From the NCBI RefSeq assembly GCF_047228935.1, contig NZ_JBFEGG010000002.1, positions 372,001-436,000 on the forward strand: 64,000 bases of DNA, given 5' to 3'. Numbering within the stretch: position 1 is the stretch's first letter; each line of letters begins with the position of its first letter. The stretch is from Ornithinibacillus sp047228935 (GTDB lineage Bacteria; Bacillota; Bacilli; Bacillales; Amphibacillaceae). The notes under the pieces were generated by a model that saw nothing but the letters and a program-made list of their open reading frames with translations, was not told the origin of the DNA and did not search any database. A program made the translations under genes and the position numbers. Shown piece by piece: positions 34,973 through 43,680 of this stretch.

Positions 34973-35013
34973 AAAAGGCATGGAATAGGACAGTTACCTA
35001 TACCATGCCTTTA
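34973..35013 (-). terminator. terminator of the NlpC/P60 gene
   Basis: AAAAGGCATGGAATA pairs with TATACCATGCCTTT over a loop of about 10 bases. The T run is short. Confidence 0.65.
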
Positions 35014-35026
35014 GAATGTGAATCAA

Positions 35027-36088
35027 CTACTCAATAACCATCTTACTAAACAAATAATTCTTAGACCAATAAGGGTTTTGTAATACATTTTCCGTAATGG
35101 TTACTCCCTTAGATGATGAAGCGTGAATCATGGCACCATTGCCCATATAAATACCTACATGTCCAACCCGTCCATCTGAATAAAGGTCAGGCGTAGTAAA
35201 GAACATTAAGTCCCCCTTTTCGAGACTAGATACTTTTGTACCAATGGAAGCCTGGTCTCTTGATACTCGTGGTATCTCAACCCCATTATTTAAAAACACC
35301 AACTGTGTATAAGAGGAACAATCAAATAAATTAGGAGCCTCAGCTAGAGTTGCACCGAATTTATATTTGGCACCAATGTATTTTTTCGCCTCTGCTATCA
35401 GCTTATCCGCCAAGTTTGCGCCACTTGGCTTTTGGATAATCTTCGGCTCTTCATGTTCCTTTTCTGGTTCACGTTCCTGTACTTGGTCTTTTGGTGGTAA
35501 TTTTATCTTTTGTCCAATGTAAATTGTATTTGAAGTTAGATTATTTACTGCTTTTAATACATCTAATTTAGTATGATATGCCTTTGCTATTCTCCATAAT
35601 GTGTCCCCTTTTTGTACTAGGTGGAAATTCGCAGGGGTGGTGATGCGGATGGAGCCGTCAGATTTTTGGAAAGTAATGTCTGCATTAAATAGTACACTCG
35701 CACTGGATAATGGTAAATATCCCGTCTTATCCACCTCTGTCCATAATGGCGGTTTGATATTAATATACCCATCTCCGCGTTTTGCCATCGTTCCACCCAT
35801 CGTCACTCTGATCATCGTGGAACCGTCTGTCAGTTGATATGTTTTGGTCCCTTCTTCGAAAATGATGTGGTTATATCCCAGTATTTTGGAAATGTAAATT
35901 ATCGGAACATAATACTCCCCATTATATAAAATAGGATTAATACCATTAACAATCTTTCCATTGACATATACTCCAGCAGTAGGCATTTGTTTAAATTCTG
36001 CATTTACGGCATTAGGACTGGAGAATAATGTGGAAAAAACTAAGGATATAGCTAGAACTAAGCATAAGCTTTTTACTTTCAACCTCAT
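35027..36088 (-). CDS. secreted LysM and NlpC/P60 peptidoglycan endopeptidase
   Basis: A 353-residue secreted protein: signal peptide ending around VNAEF (30), a copper-amine-oxidase-like stalk domain (35-150), a LysM repeat (156-198: HLVQKGDTLWRIAKAYHTK), a charged linker (200-222) and an NlpC/P60 domain (225-353). Catalytic residues are Cys257 in FDCSSYT and His310 in GRVGHVGIY, with His322 as third residue. It cleaves stem peptides in the wall. Start follows AAAGGAGAT. A perfect palindrome lies 36 bases upstream. The adjacent ECF sigma operon may control it, but no ECF promoter was seen here. Confidence 0.93.
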   Translation of the reverse strand: MRLKVKSLCLVLAISLVFSTLFSSPNAVNAEFKQMPTAGVYVNGKIVNGINPILYNGEYYVPIIYISKILGYNHIIFEEGTKTYQLTDGSTMIRVTMGGTMAKRGDGYINIKPPLWTEVDKTGYLPLSSASVLFNADITFQKSDGSIRITTPANFHLVQKGDTLWRIAKAYHTKLDVLKAVNNLTSNTIYIGQKIKLPPKDQVQEREPEKEHEEPKIIQKPSGANLADKLIAEAKKYIGAKYKFGATLAEAPNLFDCSSYTQLVFLNNGVEIPRVSRDQASIGTKVSSLEKGDLMFFTTPDLYSDGRVGHVGIYMGNGAMIHASSSKGVTITENVLQNPYWSKNYLFSKMVIE

Positions 36089-36458
36089 ACGACATCTCCT
36101 TTATTAAGATAAAGTCTACATATTAAATATTTGTTATTAACAAATATTTATACTGAAAAAGGAGATATTGCATATTTAGGCTGGTGGATGTGTTTTAGAG
36201 GGAGATACTTGATTCAACTACGTAGGATAAAATATAGATAGGAGTGGGGTCCTTTCTTCCCTTTTAGACAGCACTTTAGATGGAAAGGAGGGATGCTAAA
36301 GAAGATTGTATTATCTATCTTGATGGTACTTTTTTAAAGCTGGTGCTTTTTTAGTGTCACTGTTAAATTTCATTAGACAGTTAATTCATGAGTTGATTAA
36401 TAAAAAGTGAACCTCACCCTTGATCGAAAAAATCATACTTTGCGCCAATATTCCCGGT
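36089..36458. other. region upstream of the NlpC/P60 gene
   Basis: No gene is seen. It contains the palindrome at 36124-36150 and a partial repeat element at 36400-36458. A ydaO-type c-di-AMP riboswitch, common before such genes, was looked for and not seen. Confidence 0.5.
36124..36150. promoter_or_regulatory. perfect 27-bp palindrome, operator candidate
   Basis: Arms TAAATATTTGTTA (36124-36136) and TAACAAATATTTA (36138-36150) match perfectly around one T. It lies just upstream of the start of the NlpC/P60 gene, overlapping a TATAAA that could be its -10. Confidence 0.6.
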
Positions 36459-36498
36459 TTAGCTTGATATTGATGTTCGGGTGGATACCCTCCTGAAC
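36450..36498. repeat. 49-bp repeat, copy B
   Basis: Matches 4267-4315 at 43 of 49 positions. On the minus strand one frame reads MVQEGIHPNINIKLNRE, with synonymous and substituted codons relative to copy A. It overlaps the end of the 36459-36692 ORF in a different frame. Confidence 0.7.
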
Positions 36499-36692
36499 CA
36501 TATGTTTTTTTGTCTGTTAGCTTTTTGGTATACTGGTACAGTCAAACCTTGCTCACTAGCTTTCTTTTCACCGATATCCCCTACTTCCCGAAATATGGCT
36601 TGATTAGAAGTAGCAGATAGGGAAATGGGATTATACAGAAAAGAAAACAAAACGATTATTCCTGTAACAAATAGATAAGACATCAATTTCAT
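36459..36692 (-). CDS. hypothetical small secreted protein
   Basis: A 77-residue protein with an N-terminal hydrophobic segment (about 5-24) followed by a predicted export site (SLSATSN). ATG 36692 lies seven bases after AGGAGG. The last 15 residues are encoded within repeat copy B and may not be native. No family recognised. Confidence 0.5.
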   Translation of the reverse strand: MKLMSYLFVTGIIVLFSFLYNPISLSATSNQAIFREVGDIGEKKASEQGLTVPVYQKANRQKNIWFRRVSTRTSISS

Positions 36693-36869
36693 TAGCATTC
36701 CTCCTATATGCTTGGTATCATTTATATTGTTACCAATAGAAGTAATAAAATCTATTATGATGGAATTATCAAAATAAGGTAGTGGCAGAAAGAAAAAGGG
36801 GACTTCCTATAGAACAACAAGTAACATCACACTAGTTGGTAGCTCATACTAGAAAAAGATAATCTCTTG

Positions 36870-36885
36870 TTTACATTAATGTAAA
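36870..36885. promoter_or_regulatory. 16-bp palindrome upstream of the BCCT gene
   Basis: TTTACATTAATGTAAA is a perfect palindrome 50 bases before the BCCT start, a candidate operator for an osmolyte-responsive regulator such as a GbsR/OpcR-like protein, which is inferred. Confidence 0.5.
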
Positions 36886-36934
36886 TACTAAAGTTCATAC
36901 TACAGGAAGTATTACATACATAAGGAGGTAACTG

Positions 36935-38440
36935 ATGAAACAACGTTATATAGTGCTTTACGTTTCAGTATTTATTCTTTCTTTAATCGTTCTGGCGGGT
37001 ATCGTTATTCCGGATCAATTAGAGCGAGTTACTGAAAATATTCAAACGTTCTTTTCCAATGCATTTGGTTGGTATTATCTAATACTAGTTACTATTATTA
37101 CGATTATCTGTCTTTATTTAATCATTTCACCTGTAGGCAGAATTAGACTCGGGAAGCAAGATGAAAAACCGGAATTCTCTACTCCTACTTGGATTGCGAT
37201 GTTATTTAGCGCAGGGATGGGGATTGGTCTTGTATTTTACGGAACGTCAGAACCAATTAGCCATTATGCTATTAGTTCGCCAACAGGTGAAGTTGGAACC
37301 GATCAAGCAGTAAAGGATTCACTCCGGTTTACATTCTTTCATTGGGGGATACACGCCTGGAGTATCTATTCTATTGTTGCTTTAGCAATTGCATACTTTC
37401 ATTTCCGGCATAAAAGATTAGGCTTAATAAGTGCAACATTACACCCGATTTTGGGTGATAGGGTGAACGGTGTTACTGGAAAAGCTATTGATGTCTTTTC
37501 TGTATTGGCAACTGTACTTGGGGTTGCTGCATCGCTTGGGTTTGGTGCTGTTCAAATTAATGGTGGCTTATCCTATTTATTCAATCTACCTAATACGGTT
37601 TGGGTACAATTTATCATTATTGCCATCGTTACCGTACTATTTCTAATTTCGGCATGGTCTGGATTAGGAAAGGGAATAAAAATATTAAGTAACGCTAATA
37701 TGATTTTAGCCACTGCTTTATTGGCTCTTATGATCATATTCGGTCCAACATTATTTATTTTACAATTGTTCACTAATACGATCGGTACTTATATCGAAGC
37801 ATTACCTCGTATGAGTTTTAGAATGGCGCCCCTAAACGAAGACATTCATGAATGGATTAATGGATGGACTATATTCTATTGGGCTTGGTGGATTGCATGG
37901 TCGCCATTTGTAGGTATCTTTATTGCCCGAGTTTCAAAAGGAAGAAGTATTCGGGAATTTGTTTTTATGGTATTGCTAATACCGTCCGTAGTTATCTTCT
38001 TATGGTTTTCAGCTTTCGGAGGTTCGGCAATTTTCCTTGAACATAATGGTACTGCAACGATATCAAGTTTAGCTACAGAGGAATCATTATTTGGTGTCTT
38101 CTCCCATTATCCATTGCCATTAGTAACATCTATTACAGCTATTTTACTGATTGGATCTTTTTTCATTACATCTGCGGACTCCGGAACGTATGTATTGGGA
38201 ATGATGACAACAAATGGGTCTCACCAACCTGGTAATAAGATCAAGTTCACCTGGGGGATTTTACTCTCAGCAATCGCAATGGCACTTCTCTATACAGGAG
38301 GGCTTCAAGCATTACAAAATATGATGATTATAGCAGCTCTACCATTTTCCGCTATCATGGCGTTAATGACAATTAGCTTAGTAAAAGGGCTACGTGAAGA
38401 AGCAAAACAACTTGGAATAGGTCGGATAAAGGGCAGATAG
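36935..38440 (+). CDS. BCCT family glycine betaine/choline transporter
   Basis: A 501-residue protein with about 12 helices and the BCCT signatures GMGIGLVFYGTSEP, FFHWGIHAWS and the aromatic cage-type motif FYWAWWIAWSPFVGIFIAR. These are sodium-coupled importers of betaine-type osmoprotectants. Start follows TAAGGAGG. A palindromic operator candidate lies upstream. Fits a salt-adapted host. Confidence 0.92.
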   Translation: MKQRYIVLYVSVFILSLIVLAGIVIPDQLERVTENIQTFFSNAFGWYYLILVTIITIICLYLIISPVGRIRLGKQDEKPEFSTPTWIAMLFSAGMGIGLVFYGTSEPISHYAISSPTGEVGTDQAVKDSLRFTFFHWGIHAWSIYSIVALAIAYFHFRHKRLGLISATLHPILGDRVNGVTGKAIDVFSVLATVLGVAASLGFGAVQINGGLSYLFNLPNTVWVQFIIIAIVTVLFLISAWSGLGKGIKILSNANMILATALLALMIIFGPTLFILQLFTNTIGTYIEALPRMSFRMAPLNEDIHEWINGWTIFYWAWWIAWSPFVGIFIARVSKGRSIREFVFMVLLIPSVVIFLWFSAFGGSAIFLEHNGTATISSLATEESLFGVFSHYPLPLVTSITAILLIGSFFITSADSGTYVLGMMTTNGSHQPGNKIKFTWGILLSAIAMALLYTGGLQALQNMMIIAALPFSAIMALMTISLVKGLREEAKQLGIGRIKGR

Positions 38441-38458
38441 GATGTCCGGATCCAGAAT

Positions 38459-38493
38459 AAAAAAACAGGCGGAAATTTCCTGTCTGTTTTTTT
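38459..38493. terminator. bidirectional terminator
   Basis: AAACAGGCGGAAA pairs with TTTCCTGTCTGTTT with small mismatches, flanked by A and T runs between two converging genes. Confidence 0.7.
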
Positions 38494-38505
38494 ATAATTA
38501 CTATA

Positions 38506-39045
38506 TTATTGAACAACTATATTCTTTTCCTTTACTAGATAGGCCCGATTTAAAATCAGTGCACCAATCATCTGCACAATCGTCTTGGCAATAATTTGTC
38601 CTGCAATGGCTCCAGGTATTGCAGCCCATGGTAAAATATTAGCACCAATCGGGCTTAAGCCAACGATGACAAATACAACTGAATCTAAGAACCCACCTAC
38701 AAGACCGCTATAGAACACTCGCCATGCGATTGGTAGTTTTAGTCTGGAGTATATTTCGGTATCTGCCGTTTCGGAAATTAAAAATGAGAGTGCGGATGCC
38801 GCGACAATCATTAACGTATCTCCAAGAAGATAGGAAGCAATACCGGATAAAATTAGTGCTGTAAAAATAATAAAATACGTCTTCTTTCTACCGTACTTAT
38901 TTTGCACGATGTCTCGAAAAATAAAGGTCGCGCCAATAAACAACGTCCCCATTGGAATAATAAACATGCCAAATACTAATGGAGCAAATTTTGCCGTTAC
39001 CACATTCGCAATGACAATCGATACTAAATATAGCAATACTCTCAT
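38506..39045 (-). CDS. queuosine precursor transporter (VUT/YhhQ family)
   Basis: A 179-residue membrane protein with about six helices, including GTLFIGATFIFRDIVQNKYGRKK and a late SPIGANILPWAAIPGAIAGQII. VUT-family proteins import preQ0/preQ1-type 7-deazaguanines. It lies 12 bases downstream of queF and within reach of the same preQ1 riboswitch, which strongly supports the substrate class. ATG 39045 is better spaced from AGGAGG than ATG 39048. Confidence 0.88.
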   Translation of the reverse strand: MRVLLYLVSIVIANVVTAKFAPLVFGMFIIPMGTLFIGATFIFRDIVQNKYGRKKTYFIIFTALILSGIASYLLGDTLMIVAASALSFLISETADTEIYSRLKLPIAWRVFYSGLVGGFLDSVVFVIVGLSPIGANILPWAAIPGAIAGQIIAKTIVQMIGALILNRAYLVKEKNIVVQ

Positions 39046-39057
39046 CATGATGCCTCC

Positions 39058-39558
39058 TTAACGATTATCAACTTTTTCCGGATTCAGATCATGGTTCATT
39101 AAACGATAATTCGCCATTTCTTCATACTTCGTACCTGGTCTACCGTAATTACACCATGGATCAATGGAGATACCACCACGTGGTGTAAATTTGCCCCACA
39201 CTTCGATATAGCGCGGATCTAGTAGCTTGATTAAATCATTCATAATAATATTCACACAGTCTTCATGAAAATCCCCGTGGTTTCGGAAGCTAAATAAATA
39301 TAACTTCAACGACTTGCTCTCTACAATCTTCTTATCTGGTATATAGGAAATGTACATTGTCGCAAAATCTGGCTGCCCCGTAATCGGACATAGACTCGTA
39401 AACTCTGGACAATTAAATTTTACGAAATAATCTCGGTTTGCATGAAGATTATCTACCGACTCTAATACTTCCGGTGCATAATCAGAAGGGTACTTCGTGT
39501 TTTGATTCCCTAATAGATGTAAGTCATGTAAACCTTCTTCATTTGTTCTTGGTGCCAT
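39058..39558 (-). CDS. queF: NADPH-dependent 7-cyano-7-deazaguanine reductase
   Basis: A 166-residue QueF that reduces preQ0 to preQ1 in queuosine synthesis. The catalytic Cys lies in FTSLCPITGQPDFA, and the NADPH-side motif is ESKSLKLYLFSFRNHGDFHE. ATG 39558 follows AAGGAGG; the longer frame start at 39660 lies inside the riboswitch. Controlled by the preQ1-I riboswitch at 39631-39694. Confidence 0.95.
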   Translation of the reverse strand: MAPRTNEEGLHDLHLLGNQNTKYPSDYAPEVLESVDNLHANRDYFVKFNCPEFTSLCPITGQPDFATMYISYIPDKKIVESKSLKLYLFSFRNHGDFHEDCVNIIMNDLIKLLDPRYIEVWGKFTPRGGISIDPWCNYGRPGTKYEEMANYRLMNHDLNPEKVDNR

Positions 39559-39630
39559 AAAAAAACCTCCTTGCAAAGTTTTTACCTTCACAAGAGAGGC
39601 CATAGCAATTAATCTAGTAAAAAAAGAAAA

Positions 39631-39694
39631 AACTATGCCCATATGGACATAGTTATCCATAGTTTTTTATAGAGGGTATCCGCTATGAACCTCT
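39631..39694 (-). promoter_or_regulatory. preQ1-I riboswitch with terminator
   Basis: On the minus strand the aptamer begins AGAGGTTC (39694-39687), continues ATAGCGGATACCCTCT and ends TATAAAAAACTA, the preQ1-I class pattern in which the A-rich tail pairs back to the loop. Directly downstream AACTATG...CATAGTT (39654-39631) forms a terminator with a long T run. It precedes queF by about 70 bases. Binding preQ1 is expected to lower expression of queF and the transporter. Confidence 0.92.
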
Positions 39695-39787
39695 CCCGAA
39701 CGGGTATGCAATTGTTTTCTATTATACAACGCTTGCCGAACATGTCAATCCTTTTTCTCTATTAAACAAAAACAATATCTCTCATTT

Positions 39788-40420
39788 TTATCCAACTATT
39801 CTCGTCCCATGTGCTTCACTAATAGGTAGTACTGCTACAAGGGCGTCTACATTTTGCTCCGTAATCCCACCACCAGGTAAAATAACGATTCTCCCAGCAG
39901 CACAATCAATGTATTCCTTCAGGCGGTCTACATTGTCCTTAATCGGAGAACCAGCAGGACCACCGTGCGTCAAAATACGATCCACCCCATATTCCACCAG
40001 CCAGTCTATCGCTCGAAACTGATCTTTTGGATTTATTTGGTCAAAAGCCATATGAAATGTGATCTCAAGTCCTTCCGACAACGCAAGCAAACTTCTCATA
40101 GCTGCTTCATCAATCCAATTCGAGTTATTCAAGCAGCCAAACACGACGCCAGATGCTCCTAGCTCTTTCATCTGGAACAAATCTCGCTTCATGATTTCGA
40201 GCTCTGTATTACTGTAAATAAAATCCCCACCTCGTGGCCTAATCATCGTCATCACTGGAATATTTTCACGACGGCAGTAATCAATTGTATAAGCCGCAAC
40301 ACCATAACTAACTGTCGTCCCGCCTACAGCGAGGTTATCACAAAGCTCCACACGCCCTGCTCCCTTGGCGATTAACTCCGGAACCCTCGTAAAATTTTCC
40401 ACACAGATTTCTTTTATCAT
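39788..40420 (-). CDS. cutC: copper homeostasis protein CutC
   Basis: A 210-residue TIM-barrel protein: IKEICVENFTRVPELIAKGAGRVELCDNL at the start, RPRGGDFIYS in the middle, and LPGGGITEQN near the end. CutC is a widespread cytosolic protein with a proposed copper role that has been questioned in some species. ATG 40420 follows AAGGAAG. It is encoded 12 bases after asparaginase, probably cotranscribed. Confidence 0.92.
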   Translation of the reverse strand: MIKEICVENFTRVPELIAKGAGRVELCDNLAVGGTTVSYGVAAYTIDYCRRENIPVMTMIRPRGGDFIYSNTELEIMKRDLFQMKELGASGVVFGCLNNSNWIDEAAMRSLLALSEGLEITFHMAFDQINPKDQFRAIDWLVEYGVDRILTHGGPAGSPIKDNVDRLKEYIDCAAGRIVILPGGGITEQNVDALVAVLPISEAHGTRIVG

Positions 40421-40431
40421 AAGCATCTTCC

Positions 40432-41448
40432 TTAAACCGTTTCTATCTTACTTAGTACGAACTTTTCTAACACTTGACCTACCTCTACACCAGCATCATT
40501 TTTTACAATCGACGGTTTTAAAGCTCGCAAATTAGCAATCATTTGGTTATTTTCATAGCCAATTTGCTCGAGAATACCTGCAATAACTATTGGCCACACA
40601 TCCTCCGAGCCATTTAACACTTTTAACGCAAAGCCAATTCTCTCCTTCTTTAAGCCAAAGCAGTACACCCCTTGTGCACCGCCTTTTGCGACGATATTCG
40701 TATCATTAAGTAAGGTTGTACAAATAAACTCTTCTGAAGCGACCATTCTTGAGTGCTCATTCATCACACTCGTCATTTTTATTACAGCCTCCTGTAAATC
40801 ACGATTTTGTATTTGATCGGGGCAAGCTAATTTCAAATACGTTAACGCCATGTTTTTTAGCGGAATCGCAAAGACCGGTACACCACACCCATCCATACCG
40901 ATATGTATTTCAGAAACGGGTAGTTCGGCAAGTTCAGCGAGGTGGGTTAAGATTTGCTGCTGCAATGGATGCTCCACTTCCCAGTAACCTTCAACTGGAT
41001 AACCTATCTCGCGACAAGCCATAATAAACCCCATATGTTTTCCAGAACAATTATGGTACAGCCTTCTTTTCGCTTTATTTTCCCGAAGCATTTTCTCTCT
41101 CGGCTTTTCATTTAATGGATAGGCAAGCGGGCAAAATAGCTCCTCTTCCTCGACTGGAAGTTTTTTTAACATCGATTCCAGTGCAGCAATATGATAATCT
41201 TCACCACGGTGAGATGCAGTAAATAAAGCCGCTTCCTCGTTTGTTAAGTCATATTTTGCTATACAATCTGTTAAGAATACAGGCAAAGCTTGGATTGGTT
41301 TCGATACTGAGCGATAGTAGGTAACATGCTCGGTATCTCCTGCATGATAGATTATTTCGATGTTTTCATTCACACCACAAATCATTCCGATGTGGACATC
41401 TTCTACTATACCTGCTCTAGTTTCTTCGACTAAGGTTACAGACTTCAT
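40432..41448 (-). CDS. L-asparaginase, type II-like (AnsA, R. etli class)
   Basis: A 338-residue enzyme of the pfam Asparaginase_II group, with SVSKPIQALPVF, a catalytic-region LFTASHRGEDYH, and NCSGKHMGFIMACR. It hydrolyses asparagine to aspartate and ammonia; this class is structurally distinct from E. coli AnsB. Start follows GAGGAGA. First gene of a small operon with cutC. Confidence 0.85.
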   Translation of the reverse strand: MKSVTLVEETRAGIVEDVHIGMICGVNENIEIIYHAGDTEHVTYYRSVSKPIQALPVFLTDCIAKYDLTNEEAALFTASHRGEDYHIAALESMLKKLPVEEEELFCPLAYPLNEKPREKMLRENKAKRRLYHNCSGKHMGFIMACREIGYPVEGYWEVEHPLQQQILTHLAELAELPVSEIHIGMDGCGVPVFAIPLKNMALTYLKLACPDQIQNRDLQEAVIKMTSVMNEHSRMVASEEFICTTLLNDTNIVAKGGAQGVYCFGLKKERIGFALKVLNGSEDVWPIVIAGILEQIGYENNQMIANLRALKPSIVKNDAGVEVGQVLEKFVLSKIETV

Positions 41449-42011
41449 CTTTGCATCTCCTCTACTTTGAGCACTTTTTACTTTTAGTCTAGTGGTCTAT
41501 TGGAGAAATAGCAACTTGGATTTCAATCTGTAAAATGATAAAAAATATGAAGAAATTATAAAGCAAAATAATGAATTCAGGCAGGAAATAGAAAGGTTAA
41601 GACAATTGATTAAGTAATACATAAATTAATTTTTAAATTCCCCTTGACAGATACATCTACTCTGCATTACTATGTAGTAGTAATAAGTAATACAGAATAT
41701 CAGTAACACAAAATACCGTCTGTCATAGAATATGAAGTAACGAAGCAACATACAGATTGTAGGGGTCATTTTTAGAAGCATAAAACAACCATGCAAATTA
41801 TAAATGATCTATTGCTGTTAATGGCTTACAATGCACATAAAAAGTGCAAAAACAAAAAACTTTATAAAAAAGAAAATTTATTATTGACAGACCACACTAC
41901 TCTGCGTTACTATGTAGTAGTAATAAGTAATACGGAATACCAGTAATACAAAATACTATCAGTCATAGAATCCGAAGTAAATTAGTAAAATACAGATTGG
42001 AGGGGTAATTT
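41449..42011. other. duplicated control region upstream of the PadR gene
   Basis: No gene is seen. Two copies of a control region of about 133 bp start near 41643 and 41883, offset by exactly 240 bp. Only the second leads into the PadR gene. Confidence 0.75.
41643..41775. repeat. upstream copy of the PadR control region
   Basis: Begins CTTGACAG and contains ACTATGTAGTAGTAATAAGTA and an AGGGGT RBS-like end. It is highly similar to 41883-42015, but no PadR coding sequence follows. Confidence 0.8.
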
Positions 42012-42015
42012 TTGG
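41883..42015 (+). promoter_or_regulatory. PadR gene promoter and operator (second copy)
   Basis: TTGACA (41884-41889) and TACTAT (41908-41913) form a promoter with 18-bp spacing. AGTAATAAGTAATAC and CAGTAATACAAAATAC follow as operator candidates. A related AGTACTAAGTATTACTG lies at 42829-42845, upstream of the ABC exporter genes. Confidence 0.7.
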
Positions 42016-42332
42016 AAAATATTACAGAAATGTTGAAAGGGGTGCTAGAAGGTTGTGTACTTGAAATTATCAGCCGCGGCGAAACTTACGGCTATGAAAT
42101 CACACAACAGCTGCGCAATCTTGGCTTTACTGACGTAGTAGAAGGCACCGTTTATACGATTACAATGCGGCTTGAGAAAAACAATCTAGTGGATATCGAG
42201 AAAAAACCGTCCACTATGGGACCACCTAGAAAATTTTACACACTCAATGCTGCAGGGCAAGAACAACTTGAAGTCTTTTGGAAAAAATGGGAATTCGTTT
42301 CAAGCAAAATTAACGAGCTCAAACAAAAATAA
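42012..42332 (+). CDS. PadR-family transcriptional regulator
   Basis: A 106-residue winged-helix regulator: VLEIISRGETYGYEITQQL, then GTVYTITMRLEKNNLVDIE and KFYTLNAAGQEQLEVF. Start is TTG 42012 after GGAGGGG. It is paired with a DUF1048 protein and an ABC exporter, a common arrangement for PadR repressors that respond to toxic compounds. Likely autoregulatory through the upstream repeats. Confidence 0.92.
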   Translation: MENITEMLKGVLEGCVLEIISRGETYGYEITQQLRNLGFTDVVEGTVYTITMRLEKNNLVDIEKKPSTMGPPRKFYTLNAAGQEQLEVFWKKWEFVSSKINELKQK

Positions 42333-42352
42333 AATAAAAAAGGAGAATTACT

Positions 42353-42694
42353 ATGAGTTTATTTGAAAAAATTATCGGAAGTCTAGAAGAAAAAAAAGAA
42401 TGGAAAGAAATGGAGACACGTGCAAAGGAACTACCAGAAGAGTACTACACTGCTTACAAAGCAATCCAAAAATATATGTGGACAGCTGGTGGCGCCCCTA
42501 CAGAATGGGAGGATAGCAAACGTATCTTCACCGGTATTATCGAACTTTTAGAAGAAGGTGCTGCCCAAGGTAAGAAAGTTACTGATCTAACAGGTGAAGA
42601 TGTTGCTGCTTTCTGTGATGATCTAGTGAAGGATGAACAGTCTTGGAAAGATAAATACCGCAAAAAGTTAAACGATACAATTGGTCGCGGCTAG
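42353..42694 (+). CDS. DUF1048 family protein
   Basis: A 113-residue helical protein of DUF1048 (EWKEMETRAKELPEEYYTAYKAIQKY, AFCDDLVKDEQSWKDKYRKKLN). Genes of this family almost always sit between a PadR regulator and a drug ABC exporter, as here. Start follows AAAGGAG. Function unknown. Confidence 0.9.
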   Translation: MSLFEKIIGSLEEKKEWKEMETRAKELPEEYYTAYKAIQKYMWTAGGAPTEWEDSKRIFTGIIELLEEGAAQGKKVTDLTGEDVAAFCDDLVKDEQSWKDKYRKKLNDTIGRG

Positions 42695-42907
42695 TAGGGA
42701 AGCAATGTATCGTGACAATTTGAAACTGAATATGAAACAAAAATAAAAAAATGAATTCAATAAATAACACAGACTGATTAGCTAGTTCAAATAGACGTTT
42801 CATGCTATTCAGTTATTTTTTAAACCAGTACTAAGTATTACTGATTATCAGCATAACTAAATAGTTATATGCTCTGCAAAAACAACTTTTATAAGGAGGA
42901 AGAAAGT

Positions 42908-43680
42908 ATGAGTAATTCAGTAATTTCTGTTAAAGGGTTAAAGAAATCCTTTAAAGACAAAGAAGTTTTAAAGGGAGTAGATTTTGACGTAAGGCGTGGT
43001 GAAATTTTCGCATACTAGGCTCTAATGGAGCTGGCAAGACGACAACAATCAACATCCTCTCGACATTGATGAAACCAGAAGGAGGAGAAGCAAGTATATG
43101 CGGCTATGATGTCCAACGCGATCCGGACCATGTTCGCCAAAGCATCAGCTTAACCGGACAGTTCGCAGCTTTAGATGGCGTGCACACAGGGCGGGAAAAC
43201 TTGAAAATGATCGCCAAGTTGAGAGGAGTTTCCAATCCCGCTCAAGTCGCCGACGATCTGCTTGCAAAATTCAGCCTGACCGAAGCTGCCAACCGCCGGG
43301 CGGACCAATACTCAGGAGGGATGAAGCGACGACTTGACATCGCTATGAGTCTAATTGGGAAGCCTGAAGTTATTTTTCTTGATGAACCAACGACAGGGCT
43401 AGATCCTGAAGCACGGATTGAAGTCTGGAATACTATTAAGGAGCTTGCTGGCAGTGGCACGACAATCTTGTTAACAACACAGTATTTAGAAGAAGCCGAA
43501 CAACTCGCGGATCGTATCGCCATTTTGCATGGTGGAAAAATCATCACGACCGGTACGCTTACTGAGCTCAAAGAGATGTTCCCTAAAGCGAAAGTAGAGT
43601 ACGTCGAGAAGCAACCGACATTAGAGGAAATTTTCCTTGCGATTATTGGTAAAAAGGAGGAAATGTATAATGAAAAATAA
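42908..43680 (+). pseudogene. drug ABC exporter ATPase (DrrA-like), frameshifted
   Basis: ATG 42908 after AAGGAGG opens MSNSVISVKGLKKSFKDKEVL...GEIFAY and stops at TAG 43016. Continuing in the next frame gives LGSNGAGKTTTINIL (Walker A), then LDEPTTGLDPEARIEVW and the rest to TAA 43680. Inserting one base in GCATACTAGG (expected GCAxTACTAGG) restores a roughly 257-residue ATPase. It could be a recent deletion or a sequencing error. The second part has visibly higher GC than the neighbours. Confidence 0.85.

Noticed and set aside
36089..36458. ydaO-type c-di-AMP riboswitch before the NlpC/P60 gene
   Set aside because: Conserved core segments were not recognised; only a palindrome is present.
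41643..42015. Repeats considered as a CRISPR array
   Set aside because: Only two long copies with a 240-bp offset and no short regular spacers or cas genes.
43242..43571. 109-codon minus ORF
   Set aside because: Antisense shadow of the ABC ATPase sequence.
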